Positions 44,861-56,995 are shown, numbered from the stretch's first letter. The stretch is 64,000 nt of DNA from Bacterioplanoides sp. SCSIO 12839 (GCF_024397975.1 NZ_CP073745.1:2010501-2074500), one strand, 5' to 3'. The notes: generated from the sequence alone by a model not told the origin. Numbers and translations: made by a program.

Positions 44861-46108
44861 ATGTCGCATCAAAAGTTACAAATACCCCCGACCTCAGCCC
44901 TGCAAACGCTGGCCAAGTTGGATAACCCAATACTGTTATGCTTTGACGGAGTCTGGGTTATGAGCTATTCACCAACCAATAGCTCCTCACAGATCAACTC
45001 ACTGCCAAACCAACACCTCAAAAAAGCCAAGACGGATAACCACAAGCATTTTCAGAGCGGCTGGGCCGGTTATATTGAATACCCCAACAACACACAATCA
45101 GCACATGAGGCCGCAGAATTCTTCTATTACCCCTGTAGCTTGCTTTTGGATATTGAATCAGGGACTACCTACCTACAAAATCCAAATGCATTATCAGAAC
45201 TTGAGATTAACGATTGGCTGGCGCCTCTATATAAACTGAGCAATGACAAGTCAGTTTCAACCAATAAACTCACAACTGACTACGAACCAATACCAAGAAA
45301 GTGGTTTTCAACCTGGTGCAGGTCTGATTATCAGCAGGCTTTTGAGCAGGTTCAGAACTACCTTAAATCTGGTGATTGCTACCAAATCAACCTGACCATG
45401 CCTTTCACTTGCAGCGACAATCTTTGTGATGCTTCTCCACTCCCCTTGCTAGAAGCATTTAACCCAAGGTTCGGTGGCTATCTGAAATCATCAAAACACA
45501 CGCTATTCAGCGTCAGTCCTGAGCGCTTTATTCGTATTGATGGCAATTACATTGAAACCAGCCCAATCAAAGGCACCATACCGAGAGGAAAAACGGACTC
45601 AGAAGACCTACAACTTGCCCAACAGCTATCCTCCAGCCTGAAGAATCAAGCTGAAAACCTGATGATTGTTGACCTGCTCAGAAATGACCTGAGCATCAAT
45701 GCATTACCACACAGCGTTAAAACGGAGAAACTGTTTGAGCTGGAGTCGCACGCAAACGTTCATCACCTGGTGAGCACCATCAGTGCTGAGAAACATCCGG
45801 ATAAAAGTGCTGCCGACATCATCATGGATGCCTTCCCCGGAGGCTCGATTACCGGAGCACCCAAGAAACGTGCAATGGAAATCATTAAAGAGCTTGAACA
45901 TCAGCCTCGCGGGCTTTATTGCGGCTCATTAGGCTATTTTGATGATGCAGGTCACGCGGATTTTAACATTCTGATTCGCAGCATTATCGCAACCAAAGAC
46001 GGAGCAACCTGCTGGGGCGGCGGCGGTATTACTGTCGACTCAACCGCTGATGACGAGTATCAGGAGATTCTGAATAAAGTTGGAAAGATTCTGACAACAC
46101 CAATCTGA
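44861..46108 (+). CDS. pabB: Aminodeoxychorismate synthase component I
   Basis: 415 residues, chorismate-binding family. The C-terminal catalytic half has SVSPERFIRIDGNYIETSPIKGTIPRG, the PIKGT motif whose Lys distinguishes PabB from anthranilate synthase. LMIVDLLRNDLS, PGGSITGAPKKRAMEII and CWGGGGITVDSTADDEYQE complete the Mg-chorismate site. With PabA it makes 4-amino-4-deoxychorismate for folate; that folate feeds MetH. The N terminus is divergent. No amidotransferase gene is adjacent. The start at 44861 lacks a visible Shine-Dalgarno. It is divergent from the filA-like gene and convergent with thrH. Confidence 0.88.
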   Translation: MSHQKLQIPPTSALQTLAKLDNPILLCFDGVWVMSYSPTNSSSQINSLPNQHLKKAKTDNHKHFQSGWAGYIEYPNNTQSAHEAAEFFYYPCSLLLDIESGTTYLQNPNALSELEINDWLAPLYKLSNDKSVSTNKLTTDYEPIPRKWFSTWCRSDYQQAFEQVQNYLKSGDCYQINLTMPFTCSDNLCDASPLPLLEAFNPRFGGYLKSSKHTLFSVSPERFIRIDGNYIETSPIKGTIPRGKTDSEDLQLAQQLSSSLKNQAENLMIVDLLRNDLSINALPHSVKTEKLFELESHANVHHLVSTISAEKHPDKSAADIIMDAFPGGSITGAPKKRAMEIIKELEHQPRGLYCGSLGYFDDAGHADFNILIRSIIATKDGATCWGGGGITVDSTADDEYQEILNKVGKILTTPI

Positions 46109-46122
46109 CAATTATCGGAACA

Positions 46123-46147
46123 CGGCCTGCGCTGAAAACACAGGCCG
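46123..46147. terminator. Hairpin between pabB and thrH
   Basis: The 7-bp arms CGGCCTG and CAGGCCG with an 11-base loop lie between two convergent genes, 15 bases past the pabB stop. There is no T-run, so strength is doubtful. Confidence 0.4.
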
Positions 46148-46157
46148 CTCAAACAGC

Positions 46158-46775
46158 TTAAAGCGTCAGGTCACGATTACTGGCTTTAATAAACTCTTTC
46201 TTCAGATCTTCATAAGTATGAACAGCCGGGAACTGAGGGAACTCTTCAATCACATTCTGCGGCGCATGGAACAGAATACCGGCATCGGCTTCCGCCAACA
46301 TAGTGGTGTCATTATAGGAATCACCCGCAGCAATAGTGCGGTAATAGATGGTTTGCAAAGCACGAATAGACTGACGCTTTGGATCCGCCTGGCGCAGTTT
46401 ATAATCGACCACGCGGCCTTCATCATCGGTAATCAGACGGTGACAGAACAAGGTTGGGAAGCCCAGCTGACGCATTAATGGTTGAGAGAACTCGTAAAAC
46501 GTGTCTGATAGGATAATGACCTGAAAGCGCTCGCGCAGCCAATCCACAAATTCACGTGCACCTTCTAAAGGTGCCAGCGTAGCAATCACTTCCTGAATAT
46601 CCTGAATTTTCAGGTTGTTTTCGTCCAGAATGCGCAGGCGCTGCTTCATCAGGACATCGTAATCAGGGATATCTCGAGTCGTTGCCTTCAGCTCTTCAAT
46701 ACCGGTTTTATTGGCAAATTCGATCCAGATTTCTGGTACCAATACCCCTTCCAGATCAAGACATGCGATTTCCAT
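46158..46775 (-). CDS. thrH: Phosphoserine phosphatase / homoserine phosphotransferase ThrH
   Basis: 205 residues, matching Pseudomonas aeruginosa ThrH nearly block by block: ACLDLEGVLVPEIW with the nucleophile Asp at 7, RDIPDYDVLMKQRLRILDE, VIILSDTFYEFSQPLMRQLG, AAGDSYNDTTMLAEADAGILFHAP, and FPQFPAVHTYEDLK. It is a HAD-family enzyme that dephosphorylates phosphoserine and can transfer the phosphate to homoserine. Note LEG in place of the usual DxDG, which is normal for ThrH. It is monocistronic. It is a strong taxonomic marker for the Pseudomonas-Oceanospirillales group. Confidence 0.93.
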   Translation of the reverse strand: MEIACLDLEGVLVPEIWIEFANKTGIEELKATTRDIPDYDVLMKQRLRILDENNLKIQDIQEVIATLAPLEGAREFVDWLRERFQVIILSDTFYEFSQPLMRQLGFPTLFCHRLITDDEGRVVDYKLRQADPKRQSIRALQTIYYRTIAAGDSYNDTTMLAEADAGILFHAPQNVIEEFPQFPAVHTYEDLKKEFIKASNRDLTL

Positions 46776-47034
46776 GACGACTCCAAATAACTTCTGTTGT
46801 TAATAGTGTGTTGTTGATAATGGCGCGTACTCTAGCGATTAGCCTCAAAATACTCAACCAACAGAGCGCATCTGATTAGGAATTAAGCCAGACCTTATAA
46901 CAAACAACACCATCAAATATTACTTTATATTATTAAATGAACTATCAAGATCATGTTAGCCTACATCGTTATATTGCCGCCCCAATACTAACTAATGACT
47001 AATCAGCGGCTAACCTTTAGCAGATGAGCATCCC

Positions 47035-47760
47035 ATGACTGACAATCTGACCGAATTAAATGAGCAATTTGCCGACAAGCGTCCTAAAGAACTGATTCGC
47101 CATGCTTTGGAACAACATGATGCGATTGCGGTTTCTTTCAGCGGTGCCGAAGATGTTGTTTTGATTGATATGGCAGTTAAGATCAACCCAGATGTCAAAA
47201 TATTCACACTGGATACTGGCCGCCTCCATCCTGAAACCTACGAATTTATCGAGAAGGTTCGTAAGCATTACAACATCACAATCGATATCCAGACTCCTGA
47301 TCAAAAAGCACTACAGGATTTTGTTCGTGAAAAAGGGTTGTTTAGCTTCTATGAAGACGGCCACCAGGAATGCTGTGGCGTTCGTAAAATCGCCCCTCTC
47401 CGTAACAAACTGGCCACGTTGGATGCCTGGATCACAGGCCAGCGCCGCGATCAAAGCCCGGGAACCCGAAGCGACGTTAATCTGATTGAAGAAGATGGCG
47501 CATTTCCTGGCCGCAACGGCACCTTAATCAAATACAACCCACTGGCGTTATGGACGTCTGCTCAGGTATGGGAATACATCAAAGTATTCGATGTACCTTA
47601 CAACAAACTGCACGAACAGGGCTTCGTCAGCATTGGTTGCCAACCTTGTACACGCGCAACACTGCCGAACCAGCACGAACGTGAAGGTCGCTGGTGGTGG
47701 GAAGGTGCCGGCCACAAAGAGTGTGGATTACACGCAGGCAACATCATCAGCAAATCCTGA
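47035..47760 (+). CDS. cysH: Adenylyl-sulfate/phosphoadenylyl-sulfate reductase
   Basis: 241 residues. The P-loop-like [13 protein letters not shown] binds the nucleotide. C113-C114 (ECCGVRKI) and C202/C205 (GCQPCTR) form the [4Fe-4S]-binding set of assimilatory APS-type reductases. E. coli PAPS reductase lacks these four Cys, so APS is the likely substrate. The catalytic Cys is C230 in HKECGLHAG. It makes sulfite from activated sulfate; the CysI at about 18 kb then reduces sulfite to sulfide. It is monocistronic, divergent from thrH. The start is ATG at 47035. Confidence 0.93.
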   Translation: MTDNLTELNEQFADKRPKELIRHALEQHDAIAVSFSGAEDVVLIDMAVKINPDVKIFTLDTGRLHPETYEFIEKVRKHYNITIDIQTPDQKALQDFVREKGLFSFYEDGHQECCGVRKIAPLRNKLATLDAWITGQRRDQSPGTRSDVNLIEEDGAFPGRNGTLIKYNPLALWTSAQVWEYIKVFDVPYNKLHEQGFVSIGCQPCTRATLPNQHEREGRWWWEGAGHKECGLHAGNIISKS

Positions 47761-47824
47761 GAGCACCACTCAAACGACACAACCTCTCCCGAATCTCTGT
47801 CTATACTTATAATCTGGGCGCATT

Positions 47825-50800
47825 GTGATTTATGCGCTCAGGTTCATCCATAGAAAAAGAGAGAAGCTCTTGGGTAAACTCCTGACAGCAGTCATCAGCC
47901 TGTTTATTTTCACCCTGTGCCATGCTCAACCTGATTCACTTTCAGGAAAGCGCTTATTACTTTTATACTCATATCACCCTGGCTTCCCAACCTCAGAGAA
48001 GGTTCTTTCTGGTATCAAGTCTGCTTTTGAGGATGGCAACAGACCAGTCATCGAAATCGAATATATGGATAGCAAGCGCCTGAATGACCAGCAGGTGCGA
48101 GATCATTATTACGACTTCTTAGATTACAAATTGAGCTTCAGGCCCACGTATGACCTGATCATTACCAGTGATGACAATGCGCTGAATTTCGCTGTCACCC
48201 ATCAAAATAAGCTATTCCCAGAGACTCCTCTGGTATTCCTTGGCGTCAACAACATTGAAAAAGCAAAATCACTTGAATCAAATCCTTTGATCAGCGGTGT
48301 AGTTGAGGCCCCCTCGTTTTCTGAAACTCTCAAACTCAGCCAAAAATTAATGCCAGAAAGAACAAATATTCATATCCTGGCCGACAACCGCATTCCTTCA
48401 CTGTCCGATCTATCCGCGGCAAAAAATGCACTCAAAACATCCCAAAACCTGAACAGCCATATCATCATGCTCAGCGAACTGAGCTGGCGCCAGCTGGGCG
48501 AAAAGCTAAATGAGCTGTCCAATCAAGATATCCTGTTGCTGATCTCAGCTTTTAAAGACAAGCACAACAAAACATTGTCTTTTGAAGACAGCTTAAAATT
48601 TATAACCAGCCACACGCAGACCCCAATCCTTCACACCTGGGAGCATGGCATTGAGTCGGGCCTTATGGGTGGAGTTGTTGTCAGCCATCAGGAGCAAGGA
48701 TACCAGGCGGGCAGAATTGCCCGGGACGTTCTGAGCGGCAAGCCAATCGCAAAGATCCCAATACTTTCACAAAGCCCGAACCGGGTGATGCTTAACCACC
48801 AAAAAATAAAAGAGTTTAAGATAACTGAGCAGTCAGCTCCGAAAAATACAGTCTGGATAAACTATAAAACCTCCCTGTTATACCAGCACCTTGATTCATT
48901 AATTATCTTACTGTTGGTTTTTTTTACACTGGCAGGAATCAGCATTTTCCTGGCCAGGAAAAATTTCAAAATACAGGCAATCAGCAGCCAACTGGAAGAG
49001 CAAACCAGCTTTTTACGCTTGTTAATGAGCACCATTCCGGATCTGGTCTGGATAAAAAACCCAAAAGGGGTTTATCTGCTGTGTAATCACCGTTTTGAAC
49101 TTTTCTTTGGCGCCGAAGAAAAAGATATTATCAATAAAACCGATTATGACTTTGTTGATAAGGAACTGGCTGATTTTTTCAGAAAACACGATCTCAATGC
49201 CATGAAGGCTAACCAACCACTGGTCAATGAGGAGTGGGTTACCTTCGCGTCAACCGGAGAAAGGGTTCTATTAGAAACCATTAAAACCCCCATTTATGAT
49301 CAAGTTACCGGCACCCTATTGGGCGTCCTTGGTGTCGGTCGAGACATTACCAAGCGACGTGAATCCGAAAATGCACTCAGGCTTTCCGCAAGCGTGGTTG
49401 AAAATACTGCTGAGGGTGTCGTTATTACAGACAAACAAACCAACATCATTCAGGTGAACAAAGCATTTAGTGAGATTACCGGATTCAGCGCGGATGAAAT
49501 TAAAGGTAAACCAACATCTGCTCTTAAGTCCGGCATTCAGGATGAATCATTTTACCGGGAAATGTGGTTTGAACTGACACACCTTGGACGCTGGAGTGGT
49601 GAACTAATCAACAAACGAAAAGACGAAAGCCTGTACCCTGTCTGGCAAACGATCAGCGCGGTGTTGGATGACAACCATGAACTTTGCCACTACGTGTCGG
49701 TATTTTCAGATATTAGTCAGATTAAAAAGTCCCAACAGGAAGTTTTTCACCTGGCTTATCACGACACCCTCACCAATCTACCCAATCGCTCTTTACTGAT
49801 CGAACGCATGGATCAGGCCGTTAAACACGCAGACCGAAGCCATAAAGCATTTGCCTTAATGTTTTTGGATCTCGACAATTTCAAGAACATCAACGACAGC
49901 CGTGGTCACCTTGCTGGCGATGATCTTCTTACGAACACAGCTAAAATTCTTGAAAGCACCATCAGAGAAAAAGATACCGTTGCCCGAGTGGGTGGCGACG
50001 AGTTTGTCTTGTTATTTGATGATGTAACCTCCGCCGACAAAGCCGCCAGACTGGCCCGCAAAATATTAAAAACCCTTCAGAACCCTATCGATATTGATGG
50101 TGGCCAGGTAGAGATTTCTGCCAGCATTGGTATCTGCCTGTATCCGGCCGATGGCGAAACAGCAACAGAACTATTAAAGAATGCCGACACAGCCATGTAT
50201 CGGGCCAAACAACAAGGTCGAAACAACTTCCAGTTTTATACCGAACAACTCACCAAAGAAGTGATCAAACGCGTTGAGCTTGAAACTGAACTTCGCCACG
50301 CTATTCGCCGTAACGAATTCACTCTGCACTACCAGCCACAAATTGATCTCGTCAGTGGTCAGTTAATTGGTGCTGAAGCACTGATTCGCTGGACAAACCA
50401 AAAACTGGGATCGGTACCGCCGGATCAATTTATCCCTGTCGCAGAAGAAACCGGCATTATTCACAAAATTGGCTCATGGGTTCTGCACGAAGCGGCACAA
50501 CAAATACATCACTGGCAACAAAAAGAACTCAAATTTGGTCCGGTTGCGGTCAATATTGCCGGACCACAGATCACTCATGAACAGTTAACGAATGAAGTGC
50601 TGGGTCTGTTAACCAAATTCAATCTGACAGCAGATCAGATAGCACTTGAGGTGACAGAAACATTTGTAATGCAGCATGAGTCATCCATCCATCAGCTGAA
50701 AACACTGGATGCAATGGGCATTGAGCTAGCCATTGATGACTTTGGTACCGGCTATTCATCACTGAGTTATCTGAAAAAGCTCCCAGTCCGTAAACTTAAA

Positions 50801-51046
50801 ATTGACCAGTCATTTGTACGAGATATTCCCAACGACCCGGACGACATGGCCATTGCCCGAACCATCATGGCACTGGCTGAAACACTCAACCTCAAAGTCA
50901 TTGCCGAAGGCGTTGAAACAGAGCAACAGGCTCAGTTTTTAAAAAGTATTGGCTGCAATGAGGCCCAGGGGTATTTTTACAGCAAACCTTTGCCAGCTCA
51001 GGAATTTGAATCGTTTTACCGTTCTTTTGAACAAGCAAAACAATAA
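47825..51046 (+). CDS. Sensor diguanylate cyclase/phosphodiesterase (ABC_sub_bind-TM-PAS-PAS-GGDEF-EAL)
   Basis: 1073 residues. Signal peptide to about residue 35 (LLTAVISLFIFTLCHA). A periplasmic ABC-transporter substrate-binding-like domain (about 40-340) has LLLYSYHPGFPTSEKVLSGI. One TM helix is at 352-376 (LIILLLVFFTLAGISIFLA). Two PAS domains follow: about 390-510 with GRDITKRRESE, and 515-640 with NIIQVNKAFSEITGFSADEI. A GGDEF domain has intact VGGDEFVLLF (G723-F727), then EAL with AEALIRW (E851-L853), AIDDFGTGYSSLSYL, and a YSKPLP end. Both catalytic motifs look intact, so it could make or break c-di-GMP in response to a periplasmic ligand. The start is GTG 47825; TTG at 47870 is an alternative. 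Confidence 0.92.
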   Translation: MIYALRFIHRKREKLLGKLLTAVISLFIFTLCHAQPDSLSGKRLLLLYSYHPGFPTSEKVLSGIKSAFEDGNRPVIEIEYMDSKRLNDQQVRDHYYDFLDYKLSFRPTYDLIITSDDNALNFAVTHQNKLFPETPLVFLGVNNIEKAKSLESNPLISGVVEAPSFSETLKLSQKLMPERTNIHILADNRIPSLSDLSAAKNALKTSQNLNSHIIMLSELSWRQLGEKLNELSNQDILLLISAFKDKHNKTLSFEDSLKFITSHTQTPILHTWEHGIESGLMGGVVVSHQEQGYQAGRIARDVLSGKPIAKIPILSQSPNRVMLNHQKIKEFKITEQSAPKNTVWINYKTSLLYQHLDSLIILLLVFFTLAGISIFLARKNFKIQAISSQLEEQTSFLRLLMSTIPDLVWIKNPKGVYLLCNHRFELFFGAEEKDIINKTDYDFVDKELADFFRKHDLNAMKANQPLVNEEWVTFASTGERVLLETIKTPIYDQVTGTLLGVLGVGRDITKRRESENALRLSASVVENTAEGVVITDKQTNIIQVNKAFSEITGFSADEIKGKPTSALKSGIQDESFYREMWFELTHLGRWSGELINKRKDESLYPVWQTISAVLDDNHELCHYVSVFSDISQIKKSQQEVFHLAYHDTLTNLPNRSLLIERMDQAVKHADRSHKAFALMFLDLDNFKNINDSRGHLAGDDLLTNTAKILESTIREKDTVARVGGDEFVLLFDDVTSADKAARLARKILKTLQNPIDIDGGQVEISASIGICLYPADGETATELLKNADTAMYRAKQQGRNNFQFYTEQLTKEVIKRVELETELRHAIRRNEFTLHYQPQIDLVSGQLIGAEALIRWTNQKLGSVPPDQFIPVAEETGIIHKIGSWVLHEAAQQIHHWQQKELKFGPVAVNIAGPQITHEQLTNEVLGLLTKFNLTADQIALEVTETFVMQHESSIHQLKTLDAMGIELAIDDFGTGYSSLSYLKKLPVRKLKIDQSFVRDIPNDPDDMAIARTIMALAETLNLKVIAEGVETEQQAQFLKSIGCNEAQGYFYSKPLPAQEFESFYRSFEQAKQ

Positions 51047-51069
51047 ATTTAATCCCCGCCAACAAACAA

Positions 51070-51100
51070 AAGCCCCGTTAACAGAATGCTAACGGGGCTT
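51070..51100. terminator. Bidirectional terminator between GGDEF-EAL gene and secF
   Basis: The perfect 11-bp arms AAGCCCCGTTA and TAACGGGGCTT enclose a 9-base loop. A-rich sequence on the left and TTAAAG on the right allow termination in both directions for two convergent genes. Confidence 0.8.
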
Positions 51101-51123
51101 AAAGCTTTCAGACGAAAACCATA

Positions 51124-52044
51124 CTATGGGCGATCGTCTTCCTCTTCTTCCAGCTCAGGTGGCATCAGATCTTCACGACTGATATTCATCATCAGCAGAA
51201 TATTCGCTGCGACATAAATCGAAGAATACGTACCAACAACCACACCAATCATTAACGCCAGTGCAAAGTTATGAATCAGCTCACCACCCACAAACATCAG
51301 CGCAGCCAACACCAGAGCGGTCGTTAATGAGGTCATAATGGTACGACCCAAGGTCTGATTGAGTGATTCATTGATCACCGCAACCGGGCCACCATTACGC
51401 ACAATGCGGAAATTCTCACGAATACGGTCTGCCACAACAATGGTATCGTTCAACGAGTAACCAATCACGGCCAGCAACGCTGCCAACACGGTTAAATCGA
51501 AGTCCCACTGGAACAACGAGAAGAAGCCAAGAATAATCACAACATCGTGGAATAACGCGGCGACTGCACCAACAGAGAACTTAAACTGGAAACGCGCAGC
51601 AACGTAAATCATGACAATAAACAGGGCCAGCAACAGGGCCAAACCACCCTGGTCACGTAATTCTTCACCCACATTAGCGCCTACAAATTCAGAACGCTTC
51701 AGGGTAATTTCATTGCCTTCAACCGCTTGTTGCAGAACCTGTAGCACTTCGTTGCCCAGATCGTCGCGAAATGCTTCAGACATACGCACCAGCAAGTCGG
51801 TTTCAGAACCAAAGTTCTGAACAACAACGTCTTTATAGCCGGCGTTATTCAGCACCTGAGTGATCTGATCCAGATTTTCTGGCTGCTGGTATTCAACTTC
51901 CAACAGCGTACCGCCGGTGAAATCCAGTCCAAGATTTAACCCCTGAGTCGCCAGAGAGCCAATCGAAGCAATGATCAACAAGGCCGATAATGCCAATGCT
52001 GCCATGCGCAGCTTCATAAAATCGTAGGAAGGTACCTTGCTCAT
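51124..52044 (-). CDS. secF: Protein translocase subunit SecF
   Basis: 306 residues, six TM helices. Signature blocks: GLNLGLDFTGGTLLEVEYQ with the SecD/F DFTGG motif, a periplasmic domain with VRMSEAF, and C-terminal helices with GYSLNDTIVVADRIREN and TLGRTIMTSLTTALVLAALM. With SecD and YajC it uses proton motive force to pull proteins through SecYEG. It overlaps secD by 4 bases (ATGA). The acidic tail (ELEEEEDDRP) is typical of marine gammaproteobacteria. It is the last gene of the unit. Confidence 0.96.
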   Translation of the reverse strand: MSKVPSYDFMKLRMAALALSALLIIASIGSLATQGLNLGLDFTGGTLLEVEYQQPENLDQITQVLNNAGYKDVVVQNFGSETDLLVRMSEAFRDDLGNEVLQVLQQAVEGNEITLKRSEFVGANVGEELRDQGGLALLLALFIVMIYVAARFQFKFSVGAVAALFHDVVIILGFFSLFQWDFDLTVLAALLAVIGYSLNDTIVVADRIRENFRIVRNGGPVAVINESLNQTLGRTIMTSLTTALVLAALMFVGGELIHNFALALMIGVVVGTYSSIYVAANILLMMNISREDLMPPELEEEEDDRP

Positions 52045-53900
52045 GACTGACCTCCGATAGACAGTGAATCAATACGACGGCCACCATAAATGGCATTGAT
52101 AATCGCACGGGTCAGTACGATGGCAGTAAACATAGAGGTGATAATGCCGAAGGACAGGGTTACCGCAAAACCTTTCACCGGACCGGTTCCCGCTGCGAAC
52201 AGAATCACTGCTACCAGCAAGGTGGTTAAGTTAGCATCCAGAATGGTCACAAATGCACGGTCATAACCTTCATGGATGGCTTGCTGTGGCGAGCGCCCCG
52301 CTAATAGTTCTTCGCGTATCCGAGAGAAAATCAATACATTAGCATCCACCGCCATACCAACGGTTAACACGATACCGGCGATACCCGGCAGGGTTAACGT
52401 TGCACCAATGATTGACATCAGGGCAATCAGAATCACCAGGTTAGCAACCAGAGCAACGTTCGCTACCATGCCAAACAGACGATAGAACACCACCATGGCC
52501 ACCAGCACCAAGGCCAGACCCAGCGCTACAGATTGTGTCCCCAGTTCAATATTTTCCTTACCCAGGCTTGGGCCTACCGTGCGTTCTTCAACGAAGAACA
52601 TCGGAGCCGCTAACGCACCGGCACGTAACAACAGCGCCAGCTCAGATGCCTCTGCCGTTTCCAGACCAGTGATACGGAAGCTGGAGCCTAACGTACTTTG
52701 AATCGTTGCCAGAGAGATAATGGACTTCTCGACGACCTGAACGGTTTTTGGCGTTTCAACACCATCAACCATTTCATACGTGGTTTTCGGTTTGCGCTCG
52801 ACAAACAACACAGCCATTCGACGCTTGATGTTTTTACGCGTCACCTGGGTCATGCGTGCGCCGCCCTTGGAATCCAGATCAATATTGACCTGCGGGAAGC
52901 CATTTTCATCAAATGATGGCTGCGCATTGGTAACACTGTCACCGGTGGTGATAATGGTTTTCTGCAGGCGAGCCGTGCGGAACTCATCATTCCGGAATGG
53001 GTATTCTTCAGTGGAGAAACGGCTGGCACCTGGCTCCGCTTCTAAACGAAACTCAAGATTTGCCGCTTTACCCAGAATTTTCTTCGCTTCGGCAGTGTCC
53101 TGAACACCCGGCAGTTCAACCACAATACGATTACGGCCCTGACGTTGCACCAGAGGCTCAGCGACACCCAGCTCATTCACACGATTACGGATGGTCGTCA
53201 GGTTTTGCTTGATGGCATAGTCTTCAAATGACTTGATGCGTTGCTCAGTAACGCGCAATACCAAATCATAAAACTCACCATTGTCTTCGCTGTTGCGAAT
53301 AAATTCGTTGTAGGTGCGGGCAATAAAATCAGACGCCTCATCGCGTACCGCTTCGTCTTTAAAGCTGATACGCAACACCGAACCTTCAACCTGAATGCGG
53401 CGATATTTCAGTTTTTCTTCACGCAGCTTGTTACGCAATTCATTGCGGTAGTTTTTAAACTTACCGGCTAAGTAGTCTTCCATATCCACTTCCATCAGGA
53501 AGTGCACACCACCACTCAAATCCAGACCCAGTGTCATCGGACCAGCACCCAGATCCAACAACCAATCCGGCGTGGTTGGTGCCAGATTCAGAGCCACAAT
53601 AAACTCATCCCCTAACAAACGTTGCACGGCGGCTTTCGCAGGTAACTGGTGATCAGTTTGGGTTAAGCGGAATAACGCCGTAGCCCCATTCACCTCTTCG
53701 CCAAAGAATTCGATTTGTTTATTCGCCAGAGCACTGCGCACACGCTCCAGCGTGGCTTCACTCATTTCGGCGCCTGAACGTGCCGGAGTCACCTGAATAG
53801 CCGGATCCGGCGGATACAGGTTAGGTGCTGCATAAATTGCTGACAGCAGCAACACCAGCACAATCAGAATGTGTTTCCAGATGGGGGTTTTATTGAGCAT
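52041..53900 (-). CDS. secD: Protein translocase subunit SecD
   Basis: 619 residues. TM1 is at 9-26; LGLDLSGGVHFLMEVDM is the DLxGG motif near 115. The P1 periplasmic head spans roughly 130-420 (RVNELGVAEPLVQRQGRNRIVVELPG). Five C-terminal TMs contain GMAVDANVLIFSRIREEL and the Asp expected in proton coupling. It forms the SecDF motor with the overlapping secF (ATGA). It starts at ATG 53900, about 40 bases after a hairpin that separates it from yajC. Confidence 0.96.
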   Translation of the reverse strand: MLNKTPIWKHILIVLVLLLSAIYAAPNLYPPDPAIQVTPARSGAEMSEATLERVRSALANKQIEFFGEEVNGATALFRLTQTDHQLPAKAAVQRLLGDEFIVALNLAPTTPDWLLDLGAGPMTLGLDLSGGVHFLMEVDMEDYLAGKFKNYRNELRNKLREEKLKYRRIQVEGSVLRISFKDEAVRDEASDFIARTYNEFIRNSEDNGEFYDLVLRVTEQRIKSFEDYAIKQNLTTIRNRVNELGVAEPLVQRQGRNRIVVELPGVQDTAEAKKILGKAANLEFRLEAEPGASRFSTEEYPFRNDEFRTARLQKTIITTGDSVTNAQPSFDENGFPQVNIDLDSKGGARMTQVTRKNIKRRMAVLFVERKPKTTYEMVDGVETPKTVQVVEKSIISLATIQSTLGSSFRITGLETAEASELALLLRAGALAAPMFFVEERTVGPSLGKENIELGTQSVALGLALVLVAMVVFYRLFGMVANVALVANLVILIALMSIIGATLTLPGIAGIVLTVGMAVDANVLIFSRIREELLAGRSPQQAIHEGYDRAFVTILDANLTTLLVAVILFAAGTGPVKGFAVTLSFGIITSMFTAIVLTRAIINAIYGGRRIDSLSIGGQS

Positions 53901-53943
53901 ACAAGTGCCCTTTTCCTTTATTTCGAGAGCGTCTGATAAAAAG

Positions 53944-53973
53944 AAACCCGGCTATCGGATGAAAGCCGGGTTT
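53944..53973 (-). terminator. Hairpin between yajC and secD
   Basis: The perfect 10-bp arms AAACCCGGCT and AGCCGGGTTT, on the minus strand followed by CTTTTTA. This is a terminator-like structure inside the yajC-secD-secF unit that could attenuate secDF. Confidence 0.75.
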
Positions 53974-53984
53974 AGTTCAGCGTT

Positions 53985-54344
53985 TTACGCTTTGATTTCT
54001 TTGATCGTGCCCTTTGGCAGAGCCGCCGTTACCGCGATTTTCTGAACCGGCAGTTCCACGCCATTTGCCACCTCAACGACGATAAAATCATCAGTGACCT
54101 TGGTTACCTTGCCCAGAATACCACCGGCCGTTACCACTTCATCGCCTTTGCTCAGACCACCAATCAGGTTTTTATGTTCCTTCTGGCGCTTGCTTTGTGG
54201 ACGCCACAGCAAGAAATAGAAAATTAACAGGAAGCCGCCCAGAAAGATCAACTGACCCGTCACACCCATAGGTTGTGCTGCAGCACCTTCAGCCAGAGCC
54301 AGTGGTGATGTTGCTAATGCCAGTACGGCGAACAAAAATTTCAT
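53985..54344 (-). CDS. yajC: Preprotein translocase subunit YajC
   Basis: 119 residues. One TM helix (about 27-48, GQLIFLGGFLLIFYFLLW) is followed by RPQSKRQKEHKNLIGGLSKGDEVVTAGGILGKVTKV, the YajC signature. A hydrophobic, signal-like segment precedes it (residues 1-20), giving a slightly long protein. It associates with SecDF at SecYEG. The position between tgt and secD is conserved widely. Confidence 0.94.
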   Translation of the reverse strand: MKFLFAVLALATSPLALAEGAAAQPMGVTGQLIFLGGFLLIFYFLLWRPQSKRQKEHKNLIGGLSKGDEVVTAGGILGKVTKVTDDFIVVEVANGVELPVQKIAVTAALPKGTIKEIKA

Positions 54345-54423
54345 TCAGATTTCCCCAACTTGGTAACAATAATGTCGATGCCACACGGCATCGGTTTAAT
54401 TAATTCCGAAATATTTTTCTGAA

Positions 54424-56677
<2,254 letters not shown>

Positions 56678-56806
56678 GTTTCTGATGCAGTCGTGGAATC
56701 ATGACGAAACAAGTGCCAGTCGTTTCCAGCTGACACCTTGATTAAGAAGTGCGCAAGATTACCGGATAAGTTTCACTAAGTTAAGGAAATCATTAGAAAA
56801 AAACTG

Positions 56807-56834
56807 TTGACACCAATAATTTCATCTGTAGAAT
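56807..56834 (+). promoter_or_regulatory. Strong sigma-70 promoter of the tRNA-Leu cluster
   Basis: TTGACA (56807-56812) and TAGAAT (56829-56834) with a 16-base spacer lie about 30 bases before the first tRNA. The discriminator just after the -10 is GC-rich (GCGCCGCC), typical of stringently controlled stable-RNA promoters. Confidence 0.85.
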
Positions 56835-56865
56835 GCGCCGCCACTGACACAGCAGATGCCGATTT

Positions 56866-56952
56866 GCCAGAGTGGCGAAATTGGTAGACGCAGGGGATTC
56901 AAAATCCCCCGCCTTAACGGGTGTGCCGGTTCGAGTCCGGCCTCTGGTACCA
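56866..56952 (+). tRNA. tRNA-Leu (anticodon CAA)
   Basis: 87 bases with encoded CCA. The acceptor GCCAGAG pairs with CTCTGGT, leaving a G-U at 1-72. The anticodon stem GGGGA/TCCCC frames the loop TTCAAAA, giving CAA. It has a long variable arm (class II), GTTCGAGTC in the T arm, and is the first of three tRNA genes. Confidence 0.95.
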
Positions 56953-56995
56953 GTTTGATTGCAGGTACGCTTCGGAATCTCGGTCAGTGAAAATG

